Of a stretch of 64,000 nt of DNA, positions 19,387 to 27,640 are shown one piece after another. A program made the translations under genes and the position numbers. This stretch comes from Pacificispira spongiicola. Its GTDB lineage: Bacteria; Pseudomonadota; Alphaproteobacteria; UBA8366; Aestuariispiraceae. Where the stretch lies: contig NZ_JABBNT010000002.1 in NCBI RefSeq assembly GCF_012926505.1, forward strand, positions 248,001 to 312,000. Direction: 5' to 3'. Positions within the stretch are counted from its first letter, which is position 1. Every line of letters begins with the position of its first letter. The notes beneath the pieces are model-generated. The model searched no databases. It saw only the letters and a program-made list of their open reading frames with translations, and was not told the origin of the DNA.

Positions 19387-20637
19387 ATGAGGCGGATAAT
19401 CGTAGGGCTTGTCGTCCTTGTCGCCCTGATCGGCGTAGGGGTCGCCGGTCTCCAGCTCCTCGGCCGGATGCAAAGTGACCAAGACGGCAGGGTCGCGCAA
19501 ACGACGATTTCGTCCGATACCGACAACCAGAACGATTCCGACGGTGACGGCGACAGTGAACGCGCGCCGATCGGCCTGGAACCGGCCGAAGGCACCATCG
19601 CCCCGATTGGGGAAGCCATCGGCGACGCGGTCAAAGACGGTGCGGCGGAAGTCACCGACGCCGCGAAGGATATCGCCCCGATGCCCGCCGTGGAAACCGG
19701 GCCGTTTCGTCTGTCCCTGCCCATCGACTGCGACCTGGGCAATGATTGTTACATCCTGAATTACGTGAATGCCGGATCGGAAGCGGACCCCCGCGACTAT
19801 ACCTGTGGGTCTCTGACCTATGACGAACATCGGGGTACGGATTTCCGGCTGATCGACTATAAGCAGATGGAAGACGGCGTGAACGTCGTCGCCGCCGCGC
19901 CGGGCACTGTCACCGTGGTCCGCGACGGCATGCCGGATGCGAATTTCAAGCTTTTCGGACGCAGCGCCGTTACCGACCGCGGTCGCGGCAACGTCGTCGG
20001 CGTCGATCACGGCAACGGAATCATTACCGGCTACAGCCACCTGAAGCGCGGCTCCATCACCGTCAAACCGGGCGATGTGGTCCAACGCGGCCAGACCCTG
20101 GGTCAGGTCGGCCTGTCCGGTCTGACCGAATTCCCGCATGTCCATTTCGAAGTCATGCAGAACGGAACCTTCCTGGACCCGTTCACCGGTGCGGCGCGGC
20201 ATGAAGGCTGTGGTTTGTCGGGCGAAAGCATGTGGCGGGACGACCTGATGGACGGGTTGCGCTATCCGCGGACCCTGATCATGCGGACCGGCTTCGCCGA
20301 CGAGCCGTTGAACCGCGCCGCCGTTGAATACGAGCTGTTCAACCGACCGATTAATGCCGACTCCACCGGCTTGGTCTATCATATCTATCTGGCGGGCATT
20401 CATCCGGGGGATGGCTTCGTCGCGGAAATCACCGACCCGCAGGGACAGCGGTTCGTGAAATCGGGGCGCCGGTTCGACACTTATAGCCAAAGCCGCCTTC
20501 TCGCCGTCGGTCGACAGGGCCTGAACGCGCCGCTCATCCCCGGCACCTACACCGCCCATTTTCAGTATTATCAAAAGAACGACGACGGCACGGATACGGT
20601 AACCCTGGACTTCACCGATACCGTGGATGTTCAGTAA
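19387..20637 (+). CDS. M23 family (LytM) metallopeptidase, membrane-anchored
   Basis: 416 residues. A hydrophobic N-terminal signal/anchor (IIVGLVVLVALIGVGVAGL) is followed by an acidic linker and a LytM/M23 domain (about 145-265). Zn ligands are visible as HRGTD (H-x3-D) and HVHFE (H-x-H), so the enzyme should be an active cell-wall endopeptidase in the periplasm. A C-terminal domain of about 130 residues is of unknown type. The start at 19387 has AAGGAGGG seven nt before it; the ATG at 19381 is too close to that site. Probably an operon with rnd. Confidence 0.9.
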   Translation: MRRIIVGLVVLVALIGVGVAGLQLLGRMQSDQDGRVAQTTISSDTDNQNDSDGDGDSERAPIGLEPAEGTIAPIGEAIGDAVKDGAAEVTDAAKDIAPMPAVETGPFRLSLPIDCDLGNDCYILNYVNAGSEADPRDYTCGSLTYDEHRGTDFRLIDYKQMEDGVNVVAAAPGTVTVVRDGMPDANFKLFGRSAVTDRGRGNVVGVDHGNGIITGYSHLKRGSITVKPGDVVQRGQTLGQVGLSGLTEFPHVHFEVMQNGTFLDPFTGAARHEGCGLSGESMWRDDLMDGLRYPRTLIMRTGFADEPLNRAAVEYELFNRPINADSTGLVYHIYLAGIHPGDGFVAEITDPQGQRFVKSGRRFDTYSQSRLLAVGRQGLNAPLIPGTYTAHFQYYQKNDDGTDTVTLDFTDTVDVQ

Positions 20638-20646
20638 GGGCGCGCC

Positions 20647-21405
20647 CTAGGCGTCCTCACCCATTCCGCCGTCGCCGGTTTTGTCGTCTGCTACACGCCG
20701 AAAGCCGATCGCGACGACATACATTTCCGGGGATTCCTTGCGACTGGATTTCGGCTTCATGTGATAGACACGTTCGAAATCCTGTTTCAGCGTCTTCAAA
20801 AGGCCGCTTTCCGTACCACCCGCAAAAACCTTGGCTACAAAAGCTCCGCCGGGCGCAAGGACTTCCTGGGCGAAATCATAGGCCAGTTCCACCAAGGCAA
20901 CGATCCGCAGGTGATCCGTCGGCGGGTGGCCCGTCGTATTCGCGGCCATGTCGGACAGGACGACATCCGCCTTGCCCCCCATCACGGCTTTCAACCGATC
21001 CGGCGCGTCGTCATCCATGAAATCGCCGACCAGCAGCGTCGCGCCCGGAATCGGTTCGCATTCCAGAAGGTCGATACCGACGACCTGTGCATCCGCGCCG
21101 CAACGGTTCAGTGCGATCTGGGTCCAGCCGCCGGGGGCGCATCCCAGATCGACGATCCGGGCGCCGGGATGGAGGATATTGTATTTGTCGTCGATCTCCG
21201 CGATCTTGAAGGCTGCACGCCCACGATAGCCCAGCCGTTTCGCTTCCTGCACATAGGGATCGTTGAGCTGCCGATCGAGCCACAATGTCGATGACAGTTT
21301 GCGACCCCGCGCCGTCTTCACCCGAACGCGCGCACTGCGAATATCGGACGCCTGACGATGGGGCGACGAAGATTTTCCGCCCCCCTTACCCGTTTTCTTC
21401 GCCAT
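20647..21405 (-). CDS. rlmE: 23S rRNA (uridine-2552 2'-O)-methyltransferase
   Basis: FtsJ/RrmJ-type SAM methyltransferase that modifies U2552 of 23S rRNA. From the ATG at 21405 it is 252 residues, longer than E. coli FtsJ because of a basic N-terminal extension ([16 protein letters not shown]) and an acidic tail. SAM loop [14 protein letters not shown], catalytic Lys in AAFKIAEID, Asp in [14 protein letters not shown] and Lys in FVAKVFAGG give the K-D-K part of the tetrad. An earlier TTG at 21426 has no ribosome binding site. Convergent with the M23 gene. Confidence 0.95.
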   Translation of the reverse strand: MAKKTGKGGGKSSSPHRQASDIRSARVRVKTARGRKLSSTLWLDRQLNDPYVQEAKRLGYRGRAAFKIAEIDDKYNILHPGARIVDLGCAPGGWTQIALNRCGADAQVVGIDLLECEPIPGATLLVGDFMDDDAPDRLKAVMGGKADVVLSDMAANTTGHPPTDHLRIVALVELAYDFAQEVLAPGGAFVAKVFAGGTESGLLKTLKQDFERVYHMKPKSSRKESPEMYVVAIGFRRVADDKTGDGGMGEDA

Positions 21406-21647
21406 CGGTCCCGAACCTTTCGCCAAAACGTCACATTGCTCCAGTAACTACGAGACCGAGACCCCAAAGGGCAAGGGTTTCCGAGATATCCGAAGCACCG
21501 CGAGTCCAATGAGGCTGGATCATTGAACGAAATATCAGATATCATTAAAATGCTAACTTTATTGTACGACAATGATCTGCTGGAGATATGTCAGCCCGCA
21601 CCTCGATCCGTGCGGCCAATATCTGAACACATCCAAGGGCTAGATAA

Positions 21648-23258
21648 ATGAATCCATTATACAGCCCGACGCGACGGATACTAAGGGGCGTCCCGCCGAT
21701 CATCGGCCTCTTATTCTTCTTCGGAACCGCCATTCTGATTTGGATGGGTATTTCCGCACAGATTCAGTCCGACCTTTTATCGTTGCAAAACCGTATCCTG
21801 GAACGAGGGAAACGGGTCGCTCTGCACCTGGATCGAACGTTTTTCGAGCTCAGCGTTTTGGACAATCCGGGATGCAATCCCCTCTTCCTTCAGGGAATGC
21901 GTCGGTTGCTCTATGTCTACGATCAGATTGGCGACATTGAATACGTCCCCGATCCGTCGACGGACCGGACCGTAGCCACCTGTTCCGCCGTCGCGGGCGT
22001 CTTCGAAACACCGCATGTCTATCCCGAGCCGCTGGAAGCCAATACCAAGCGCAGCCGCATGATGTGGCGGGACGTGAAACTGCCATTCGAACGCTACCTG
22101 AACGGCTTCGCCATCCGCGAGGGACAATTCATCATCCTGATTAACGAAGCCGGCATGCTGCACGGTTTCGAACAGGAAGTTTATGAAATCTACGCGCCAC
22201 AGGAGGACGGCAGCGGCTTTTCCGGGCATCTGGCGGGCATTATCGGCCTCTATCGGGACGTCGTGGTGAATAAAAGCAATCCCCTGATAGCCAATCTATA
22301 TGCCAATGCCTGCTTGCCGTCCGGTTTGGGGTTCTTCTGCATCGCCACCAAGGAATCCTGGAGAACCCTGCATAGGAAATACGGCTTCCTGCTGACCCTG
22401 GGCATCATGTCGTCGCTTTTGATCGGCACCTTGGCATTTGCTCTTTCCCATCGAAACCTGAAGGAACGACTAAGTCAGACCGGCCGAATTCGAAATGCCG
22501 TGCGCAAAGGGGGCGATCCATATTACTGCGTCTATCAGCCGATCGTCCGGCTGAGTGACGGCCGCATCGTCGGTTGCGAGGTTTTGGCAAGATACGAAGA
22601 CGAATTCGAAAAGATTTACCCAGATACTTTCATCCCCATCATCGAACGCCAAAACCTGACATGGGAATTTACCACCATCATCATGCGTCAGGCATTCGAC
22701 GCCCTGAAGCCGGCGATCGAGGCCGACCCGAATTTCAAGATTTCGATCAACTTCTATCCGCGCGACCTAGAAAAACGTTTTTTGCAGCGCCTATCGGACA
22801 GCGAACAACTGCGCTATGCCGCCGCGAATGTCTATACGCTGAACTGCGAGGTGCTGGAAACCGGGATCGGCGATATCGATAGCATCGAAGACGCCATCAA
22901 CTACCTGCACGGACAGGGGTTTCAAGTTTCCATCGACGATTTCGGGACAGGCTATTCCAATCTATCGCAACTACGTGAAATCAACGCGGAATTCCTGAAA
23001 ATCGATAAATCCTTCATACAAGGCCTGGATCAACACGAAGCCTCCATTCGATCCAGCCTCGTCCCGCATATCGTCGAAATCGCCGGGATTATCGGTGTCG
23101 GCGTCATTGCGGAAGGTATTGAAACCCCGGAACAGGTGGCGATTTTGCAGAAGATCGGCGTGGAATACGGACAGGGATACTTTTTCTCCCATCCGATCGA
23201 GCGGGACGCCTTCCTGCAGAAGCTGTTCGCCCAGCCGCATTATATCGCGGCCGCCTAG
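21648..23258 (+). CDS. Membrane c-di-GMP phosphodiesterase, CSS-motif plus EAL
   Basis: 536 residues with a membrane helix (about 17-38), a periplasmic sensing domain (about 39-240), a second helix (about 245-268) and an EAL domain (about 285-525). The periplasmic domain has two cysteines, Cys76 in NPGCNPLF and Cys112 in ATCSAV, matching CSS-motif PDEs (PdeC type) whose disulfide controls activity. The signature EAL reads EVL in CEVLARYED. The other catalytic residues are present: Asn in ISINFYPRDL, Glu in VLETG, IDDFGTGYS, Lys in LKIDKSFI and AEGIET. An active c-di-GMP hydrolase is predicted. There is no GGDEF domain. Start ATG has AAGGG ahead. It is not linked to the adhesin locus 30 kb away, although c-di-GMP commonly controls such adhesins. 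Confidence 0.92.
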   Translation: MNPLYSPTRRILRGVPPIIGLLFFFGTAILIWMGISAQIQSDLLSLQNRILERGKRVALHLDRTFFELSVLDNPGCNPLFLQGMRRLLYVYDQIGDIEYVPDPSTDRTVATCSAVAGVFETPHVYPEPLEANTKRSRMMWRDVKLPFERYLNGFAIREGQFIILINEAGMLHGFEQEVYEIYAPQEDGSGFSGHLAGIIGLYRDVVVNKSNPLIANLYANACLPSGLGFFCIATKESWRTLHRKYGFLLTLGIMSSLLIGTLAFALSHRNLKERLSQTGRIRNAVRKGGDPYYCVYQPIVRLSDGRIVGCEVLARYEDEFEKIYPDTFIPIIERQNLTWEFTTIIMRQAFDALKPAIEADPNFKISINFYPRDLEKRFLQRLSDSEQLRYAAANVYTLNCEVLETGIGDIDSIEDAINYLHGQGFQVSIDDFGTGYSNLSQLREINAEFLKIDKSFIQGLDQHEASIRSSLVPHIVEIAGIIGVGVIAEGIETPEQVAILQKIGVEYGQGYFFSHPIERDAFLQKLFAQPHYIAAA

Positions 23259-23285
23259 GGCGGGTATCACGAATGAGAGCGCCGC

Positions 23286-23807
23286 ATGTCCCTGAATATC
23301 ACGATCCGACCGGAGACCGACGACGACACGGCGGCCATTCACGACATCACAGTCGCCGCCTTCGCCGACCTCGAAATCAGCAACCATACGGAACAATTCA
23401 TTGTCGAGGCCCTGCGCCTCGCGCACGCATTGACCGTCTCGCTGGTTGCGGAAGTCGACGGACGGCTTGTCGGCCATATCGCATTCTCTCCCATAACCCT
23501 ATCGGACGGCACGAAGGGGTGGTATGGGCTTGGTCCCGTATCCGTCGCGCCCGATTGTCAGCGACAGGGCATCGGCACGGCCTTGATTGAGGAAGGATTA
23601 TCGCGCCTTAAAAAATTGGGCGCTCACGGATGCTGTCTTGTCGGTCACCCAGAATACTATCCAAGATTCGGGTTCCGGAACCGTCCAGAACTGACATTGG
23701 ACGGCGTTCCGCCCTATGCGTTCTTCGCATTGTCATACGACAGCACCTATCCAACGGCCACCGTAACGTTCCATGAAGCCTTCGCGGCGGATATCAGCCC
23801 CAAATAG
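23286..23807 (+). CDS. GNAT N-acetyltransferase (YhbS-like)
   Basis: 173-residue GCN5-related acetyltransferase. The acetyl-CoA loop is SVAPDCQRQGIGTALIEEG, followed by VGHPEYYPRFGFRNR, typical of the YhbS branch. The substrate is unknown. It follows the EAL gene by 27 bp on the same strand and could be co-transcribed with it. It ends just before a hairpin shared with tRNA-Gln. Confidence 0.88.
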   Translation: MSLNITIRPETDDDTAAIHDITVAAFADLEISNHTEQFIVEALRLAHALTVSLVAEVDGRLVGHIAFSPITLSDGTKGWYGLGPVSVAPDCQRQGIGTALIEEGLSRLKKLGAHGCCLVGHPEYYPRFGFRNRPELTLDGVPPYAFFALSYDSTYPTATVTFHEAFAADISPK

Positions 23808-23809
23808 AT

Positions 23810-23846
23810 AAAGCCGACCCATGGAAGAACCATGGATCGGCTTTTT
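23810..23846. terminator. Bidirectional terminator between the GNAT gene and tRNA-Gln
   Basis: A 15-bp stem (23810-23824 with 23830-23844, one mismatch/wobble) with a 5-nt loop. On the plus strand it ends in CTTTTT after the GNAT gene; on the minus strand it ends in CTTTATCTATTT after the tRNA. Confidence 0.85.
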
Positions 23847-23919
23847 GGCTGGGGAACCTGGATTCGAACCAGGACTAACGGAGTCAGAGTCCGTGGGTCT
23901 ACCGTTAACCTATTCCCCA
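23846..23919 (-). tRNA. tRNA-Gln (anticodon CUG)
   Basis: On the minus strand a full cloverleaf can be folded: acceptor stem TGGGGAA/TTCCCCA, discriminator G and encoded CCA, D-arm GGTTAACGGTAGACC, anticodon stem ACGGA/TCCGT with loop CTCTGAC (anticodon CTG), and T-arm CCTGGTTCGAATCCAGG. It reads CAG codons. The 5' end is at 23919. The hairpin downstream on the same strand should end the transcript. Confidence 0.96.
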
Positions 23920-24112
23920 TCAGAGTGCCCGCGCCGCGACGCGACGTGGACGGGCGCGGTAATAGCGACTTCGAAGCCGGAGGTCAACGCCCTCTCTTCG
24001 ATTTCCGGGAATGCCGCTTCCACCGAAAAGGGTTCCGTCAACACCCTCCGCTCTTCCGCACCGACAGTCATCGGTCACCGTGGCGTTAATTCCAGCTTCC
24101 CCAAAGCGGGGT

Positions 24113-24152
24113 GGATGGTTATATTGGAACGATCATTCCATTATAACCATCC
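24113..24152. repeat. 40-bp near-perfect inverted repeat upstream of the GST gene
   Basis: Arms at 24113-24129 and 24136-24152 are 17 bp each, differ at one position and flank a 6-bp centre. The repeat ends 14 bp before the GST start codon. It is AT-rich in its middle (TTATA/TATAA) and lies where a promoter -10 or the 5' leader would be. It may be an operator for an unlinked dimeric regulator or a leader hairpin. Confidence 0.7.
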
Positions 24153-24166
24153 AAAGCGAGAACGTC

Positions 24167-24865
24167 ATGGACCTACACCTCTACGAACTTTGCGGTCGAG
24201 ACCCGGACTTGCGTTTCAGCCCCTGGGTTTGGCGCACCCGCATAGCCTTGGCGCATAAGGGCCTACCCTACACCCCCGTTCCATGGCGCTTCACCGACAA
24301 GGAGGCCATCGCCGCGACCGGTCAGGGAAAGGTTCCCGTCCTGAAACACGGTGACAAATGGATCTTCGATTCCTGGGATATTGCTCTGTACCTGGAGAAC
24401 ACCTTCCCCGACCGCCCCAGCCTGTTCGGCGGCCCGGTGGGGTTTGCCGCCGCCCAATTGATCCGTGGATGGGCCGATCGGCTGGTGCCGACAATCGCCC
24501 CCCTCGCCGTCTTGCCCGTTTGGACGCTTCTGAACGACAAGGACCAAGCCTATTTCCGCGAAACCCGGGAAGCACGGTTCGGAAAGCCGCTGGAGGATGT
24601 ATGCGGCGACACTCAGGTCCGCATTGATGCTGTAACGGCGGCACTTGCCCCGATGCGCGACATGCTTGCGCATCAATCGTTCATTGGCGGAGACACGCCC
24701 CTTTATACCGATCATATGGTCTTCGGCGGCTTGCAATGGCTGCATAGCGTTTCGCGGGTCACCCTCTTCCAGGACGGCGACCCGACGGCCGATTGGTTTG
24801 AACGAATGCTGGATGCCTATGACGGGGCCGCGAGAAAGGCCAAAACTTGCGCCGATGCCGCCTAA
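24167..24865 (+). CDS. Glutathione S-transferase family protein (beta-etherase/LigE-like)
   Basis: 232-residue cytosolic GST. The N-terminal thioredoxin-like domain (about 1-85) begins LHLYELCGRDPDLRFSPWVW and includes the cis-Pro segment GKVPVLKHGDKWIFDSWDIA; the C-terminal domain is all-helical. The early RDPDLRFSPWVWR region resembles the LigE/GstA-like branch, members of which cleave aryl ethers with glutathione, but the true substrate is unknown. The ATG at 24167 is chosen because the domain starts there; longer frames run into the inverted repeat upstream. A strong terminator follows. Confidence 0.85.
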   Translation: MDLHLYELCGRDPDLRFSPWVWRTRIALAHKGLPYTPVPWRFTDKEAIAATGQGKVPVLKHGDKWIFDSWDIALYLENTFPDRPSLFGGPVGFAAAQLIRGWADRLVPTIAPLAVLPVWTLLNDKDQAYFRETREARFGKPLEDVCGDTQVRIDAVTAALAPMRDMLAHQSFIGGDTPLYTDHMVFGGLQWLHSVSRVTLFQDGDPTADWFERMLDAYDGAARKAKTCADAA

Positions 24866-25177
24866 CGCCTGACCTGCGGAAAGCGTGCCCTGTGGTCGAT
24901 GTCACCCGGGCGGAGTTACGGTGCAAAGCGTCGCTTCCACGCGGAATTTGATCCGCTAGAACCTCAATCGCCGGGACCTAGTCGCAAAAACGACGGTTCC
25001 GGCATTTTTTTGTTCTAAACGCGCCCATTTCTGGCTGGCGTGAGGCATTCACTTTTTGCATTACCCTCCTCTGCTTTCTGCAATTGTTCCGCGGACTGAA
25101 AAGCCTCATTTCACCGATGTGCCGCGGGGAATTCCGCGCCGCACAACAGACAAACCGCCGCTATAGGAGATTATGAA
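24866..25177. other. Spacer between the GST gene and the DUF1127 gene
   Basis: 312 bp without a gene. The first 150 bp end in the GST terminator (24970-25011). The rest, more AT-rich around 25030-25080, should hold the promoter and leader of the DUF1127 gene, ending in AGGAG 8 nt before its ATG. No other structure seen. Confidence 0.6.
24970..25011 (+). terminator. Intrinsic terminator of the GST gene
   Basis: A two-step stem: GCCGGGACC (24970-24978) with GGTTCCGGC (24995-25003), then an inner GTCG/CGAC pair closing a CAAAAA loop. It is followed by A and seven T residues. Confidence 0.9.
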
Positions 25178-25405
25178 ATGGCTGTTACCCTGACGAACCG
25201 CACCGACGCTTCCGTTTCCCTGAAAGATATGGTCGCACGCGCCGCTTACGATGTCGTTGCCGCTTTCGAAGTCGCCGCCAACGCGACCGTCGAATTCTAC
25301 CACCGTCGTAAGACCGCCGCTCAACTGAACGCGCTGTCCGACGAAATGCTCGCCGATATCGGTCTGAACCGTGGCGACATTGAAGAGATCGTAGCCCGCC
25401 GCTGA
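25178..25405 (+). CDS. DUF1127 small protein
   Basis: 75 residues. The C-terminal half LNALSDEMLADIGLNRGDIEEIV is the DUF1127 (YjiS-like) signature. The N-terminal half is an alanine/valine-rich amphipathic helix. AGGAG at 25165-25169 gives a strong ribosome binding site. The gene stands alone between its own long leader and a strong terminator, a layout typical of highly expressed DUF1127 genes. Some alphaproteobacterial members bind RNA and affect phosphate or sRNA turnover (established for a few), but this one is not characterised. Confidence 0.9.
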   Translation: MAVTLTNRTDASVSLKDMVARAAYDVVAAFEVAANATVEFYHRRKTAAQLNALSDEMLADIGLNRGDIEEIVARR

Positions 25406-25477
25406 CCCGACCGCTTCAGCCGGTCTCTCGCAAGTTTGCGGGTAGATCAGGCAGAGTAAAGCGGCGGTAATTCTCAG

Positions 25478-25513
25478 AAAACCCCATCCGAGGCGACTCG
25501 GGTGGGGTTTTCC
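25478..25513 (+). terminator. Intrinsic terminator of the DUF1127 gene
   Basis: A 15-bp stem (25478-25492 with 25497-25511, one wobble) with a GCGA loop. The A4 at one end and T4 at the other would work in either direction. Confidence 0.9.
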
Positions 25514-25631
25514 TATTTGCGGAACAAATGCAACCAATATCGTTTAACCCGTAGACGCCGGAACGGATATGCCGTAAGACTCTTGGGTCAAAGGGGTGGC
25601 ATTCGAGGAGGAACGCCTTCCCAAAGGTGGA

Positions 25632-25675
25632 GGCCGGCGCGGGGTAGACAAGAATAATTTCCAGTTTTGCCGGCC
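25632..25675 (+). promoter_or_regulatory. Leader hairpin candidate of the cold-shock gene
   Basis: GGCCGGC (25632-25638) and GCCGGCC (25669-25675) can pair, 30 nt before the cold-shock ORF. Cold-shock genes commonly have structured leaders, but no known cold-box sequence is recognised. The remaining 120 bp upstream, to the terminator at 25513, show nothing else. Confidence 0.35.
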
Positions 25676-25704
25676 GGGGAGTTGCGAAGGAGCGCCAGTT
25701 TCAC

Positions 25705-26289
25705 ATGAATCGCCGTTTACCGCCCGCCGTTGTGCAAGAGCGGGTGACTGTAAAAGTCAAATGGTTCAATCCGACCAAGGGCTTTGGGTTCGTAGTACCG
25801 GATGATGAGGACGGGTCGGACGCCTTCCTGCATGCCTCGGTATTGCCGATTGAGGATGCCCATTCCATGGCCGAAGGGGCAACATTGGTTTGCGATCTGG
25901 CTCAGGGTCAGAAGGGACTGATGGTTGCAACCGTCTATTCCGTCGATATGTCGACAGCCGTCCCCGGTGGTGGTGGCGGTGGTGGCGACCGCGGACCGCG
26001 ACCCGGCGGGTTCGGGGGCGGCCCCGGCGGATTCGGTGGTCCGGATCGCGGCCCACGCCGCGCACCGGCAGGCCCGCCAGGAGACCCGGGCGAAGGCACC
26101 GTCAAATTCTTCAACGATGCCAAAGGATTCGGCTTTGTGACGCCGGATGATGGGACACAGGACGTTTTCGTTTCCGCCCGCATCTTGGGACGTGCCGGCA
26201 TTCAATCGTTGGAAACCGCGCAGCGTGTCCGTTATGTCGCCCGACAGGGGGACAAGGGGCCGATGGCGGAACGGATCGAACTGCTGTAG
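25705..26289 (+). CDS. Double cold-shock-domain protein
   Basis: 194 residues, two CSD (OB-fold, RNA/ssDNA-binding) domains joined by a Gly/Pro/Arg-rich linker. CSD1 (about 12-75) has VKWFNPTKGFGFVVPDD; CSD2 (about 130-194) has GTVKFFNDAKGFGFVTPDD, each with RNP1 (KGFGFV). The linker (about 87-125) is a run of glycines followed by RGPRPGGF-type repeats, which may bind RNA weakly. Similar two-domain proteins are common in alphaproteobacteria and act as RNA chaperones or antiterminators. The ribosome binding site is GGAG at a longish spacing. A strong terminator follows. Confidence 0.92.
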   Translation: MNRRLPPAVVQERVTVKVKWFNPTKGFGFVVPDDEDGSDAFLHASVLPIEDAHSMAEGATLVCDLAQGQKGLMVATVYSVDMSTAVPGGGGGGGDRGPRPGGFGGGPGGFGGPDRGPRRAPAGPPGDPGEGTVKFFNDAKGFGFVTPDDGTQDVFVSARILGRAGIQSLETAQRVRYVARQGDKGPMAERIELL

Positions 26290-26321
26290 CCGAACGGTCT
26301 GTGGCAGTACTGGAATTCGGT

Positions 26322-26359
26322 AAAACGCACCTGCTTGCGGCGGGTGCGTTTTCGCTTTT
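26322..26359 (+). terminator. Intrinsic terminator of the cold-shock gene
   Basis: A 13-bp stem (26322-26334 with 26340-26352, one wobble) and a TTGCG loop, followed by TTTTCGCTTTT. Confidence 0.9.
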
Positions 26360-26417
26360 ATTGTCTTCGACACCGCCGATTTACCCTGGCCGCAAGGCCC
26401 GAAAGTGAGACTAAGCG

Positions 26418-27257
26418 ATGTCGTCCGACAGGAATTCCGATCCGCCCACTCATATGCGTATCCGAGATCACTGGACCGACAAGGCCGAGGCATGGCATGC
26501 CCAAGCCGATGCGATGGCCCCGCTTGCCGACCGCTTCAACCGACCGCTGATGGAAGCGATCGGCCTGGAAGCGGGGCATTCACTCCTCGACTTGGCGAGC
26601 GGTGCCGGCGAACCCGCCTTCACGGCGGAGAAGATCGTCGGCGAAACCGGTATGGTCGTCGCGACGGACTTGGTCCCCGCTATGCTGACCGGGCTGCGCC
26701 GCAGGGATCGCGAAAAACGCCTGCGCTTCGTGGCCGCCGATATGCAAAAACTACCCTTTGCCGACGGTGCGTTCGACCGCGTCACCTGTCGTTTCGGCAT
26801 CATGTTTCCGCCCGATGTCGATACCGCGCTTTCGGAAACGCGCCGCGTCCTGAAACCCGGCGGACGAGTCGGGTTTATGGTCTGGCCGCCGGAACCGCTT
26901 CAAACGCTGTTTCATGTCCTCGCGGAAGCCGTCGACTTTTGTCTGGGGGAAGCCCGCGACGACCATTTCCACCGCATGTTCCGGTTCTCGGAACCGGGAT
27001 CGCTGACCACAGCCATGGCCGTGGCGGGATATGGGGATATGACGGAACGGGACCTGTCTTTCACGCCGCGCGCGCCCGCCGACCGCCCATTCTGGCGGCC
27101 CCAGCTGCACATGACCTTCGGCGATCGCGTTCACGGCGTGGACGAGGCCGTCCTCGACCGGCTGGACAAGGAAATCAAAGAACGGTTGGAACCCCTGCGC
27201 GACGGCGGCAGCTATCAGTTGCACACCACTATTCGGATCGTCACCGGAACGCGCTAA
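26418..27257 (+). CDS. Class I SAM-dependent methyltransferase
   Basis: 279 residues with a UbiE/Methyltransf_11-type core. Motif I is LLDLASGAGEPAF, motif II VVATDLVPAML and the region around AADMQKLPFADGAFDRVTC completes the SAM pocket, followed by ETRRVLKPGGRVGFMVW. The substrate is unknown; quinone or small-molecule C/O-methylation is the usual guess. The last 4 bp overlap the convergent GFA gene. Confidence 0.88.
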   Translation: MSSDRNSDPPTHMRIRDHWTDKAEAWHAQADAMAPLADRFNRPLMEAIGLEAGHSLLDLASGAGEPAFTAEKIVGETGMVVATDLVPAMLTGLRRRDREKRLRFVAADMQKLPFADGAFDRVTCRFGIMFPPDVDTALSETRRVLKPGGRVGFMVWPPEPLQTLFHVLAEAVDFCLGEARDDHFHRMFRFSEPGSLTTAMAVAGYGDMTERDLSFTPRAPADRPFWRPQLHMTFGDRVHGVDEAVLDRLDKEIKERLEPLRDGGSYQLHTTIRIVTGTR

Positions 27258-27640
27258 ACGTCCGGCAGGTCGTAATAGTCGCCCTTATCTTCGACGAAGA
27301 TGTTTCGCACGGTCTTCAGCCCCGTCTTTCCGTCCATCGTCCCGGCAGTAATCGCGTAACTGTCATGCCCGAGGCGATGATAGAACAGGTTCCCGCCGCA
27401 TCGATTGCAAAAGCCGCGCTCCGCGAAGTCCGATGACGGGAACCATGTCAGGGTCTCATCCGACAAAAACGTTAGACGGTCTTTCGGAATAGACGTCATG
27501 GCCACGTAATGGCCCGACGTCTTGCGGCACTGATTGCAGTGGCAGGTGGTAACGTCCGGCAACGGACCGTCCAACCGGTAGCGCACCCCACCGCACAAGC
27601 AACCGCCTTCCCGGACGTCCAGCTCTTGATTGTCACTCAT
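27254..27640 (-). CDS. GFA (CENP-V-type) zinc-binding family protein
   Basis: 128-residue protein of the glutathione-dependent formaldehyde-activating (GFA) family. The zinc ligands are visible: GGCLCGGVRY, CHCNQCRKTSGHY and FCNRCGGNLFYH. GFA enzymes help condense formaldehyde with glutathione, but most family members, including single-domain ones like this, have no proven activity. The start overlaps the stop of the gamma-carbonic-anhydrase gene (ATGA), so they are translationally coupled; last gene of the argC-murI operon. Confidence 0.9.
   Translation of the reverse strand: MSDNQELDVREGGCLCGGVRYRLDGPLPDVTTCHCNQCRKTSGHYVAMTSIPKDRLTFLSDETLTWFPSSDFAERGFCNRCGGNLFYHRLGHDSYAITAGTMDGKTGLKTVRNIFVEDKGDYYDLPDV

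Noticed and set aside
25596-25805. A 69-codon ORF upstream of the cold-shock gene.
   Set aside because: Overlaps the start of the cold-shock coding region in another frame, and its translation has no recognisable feature.
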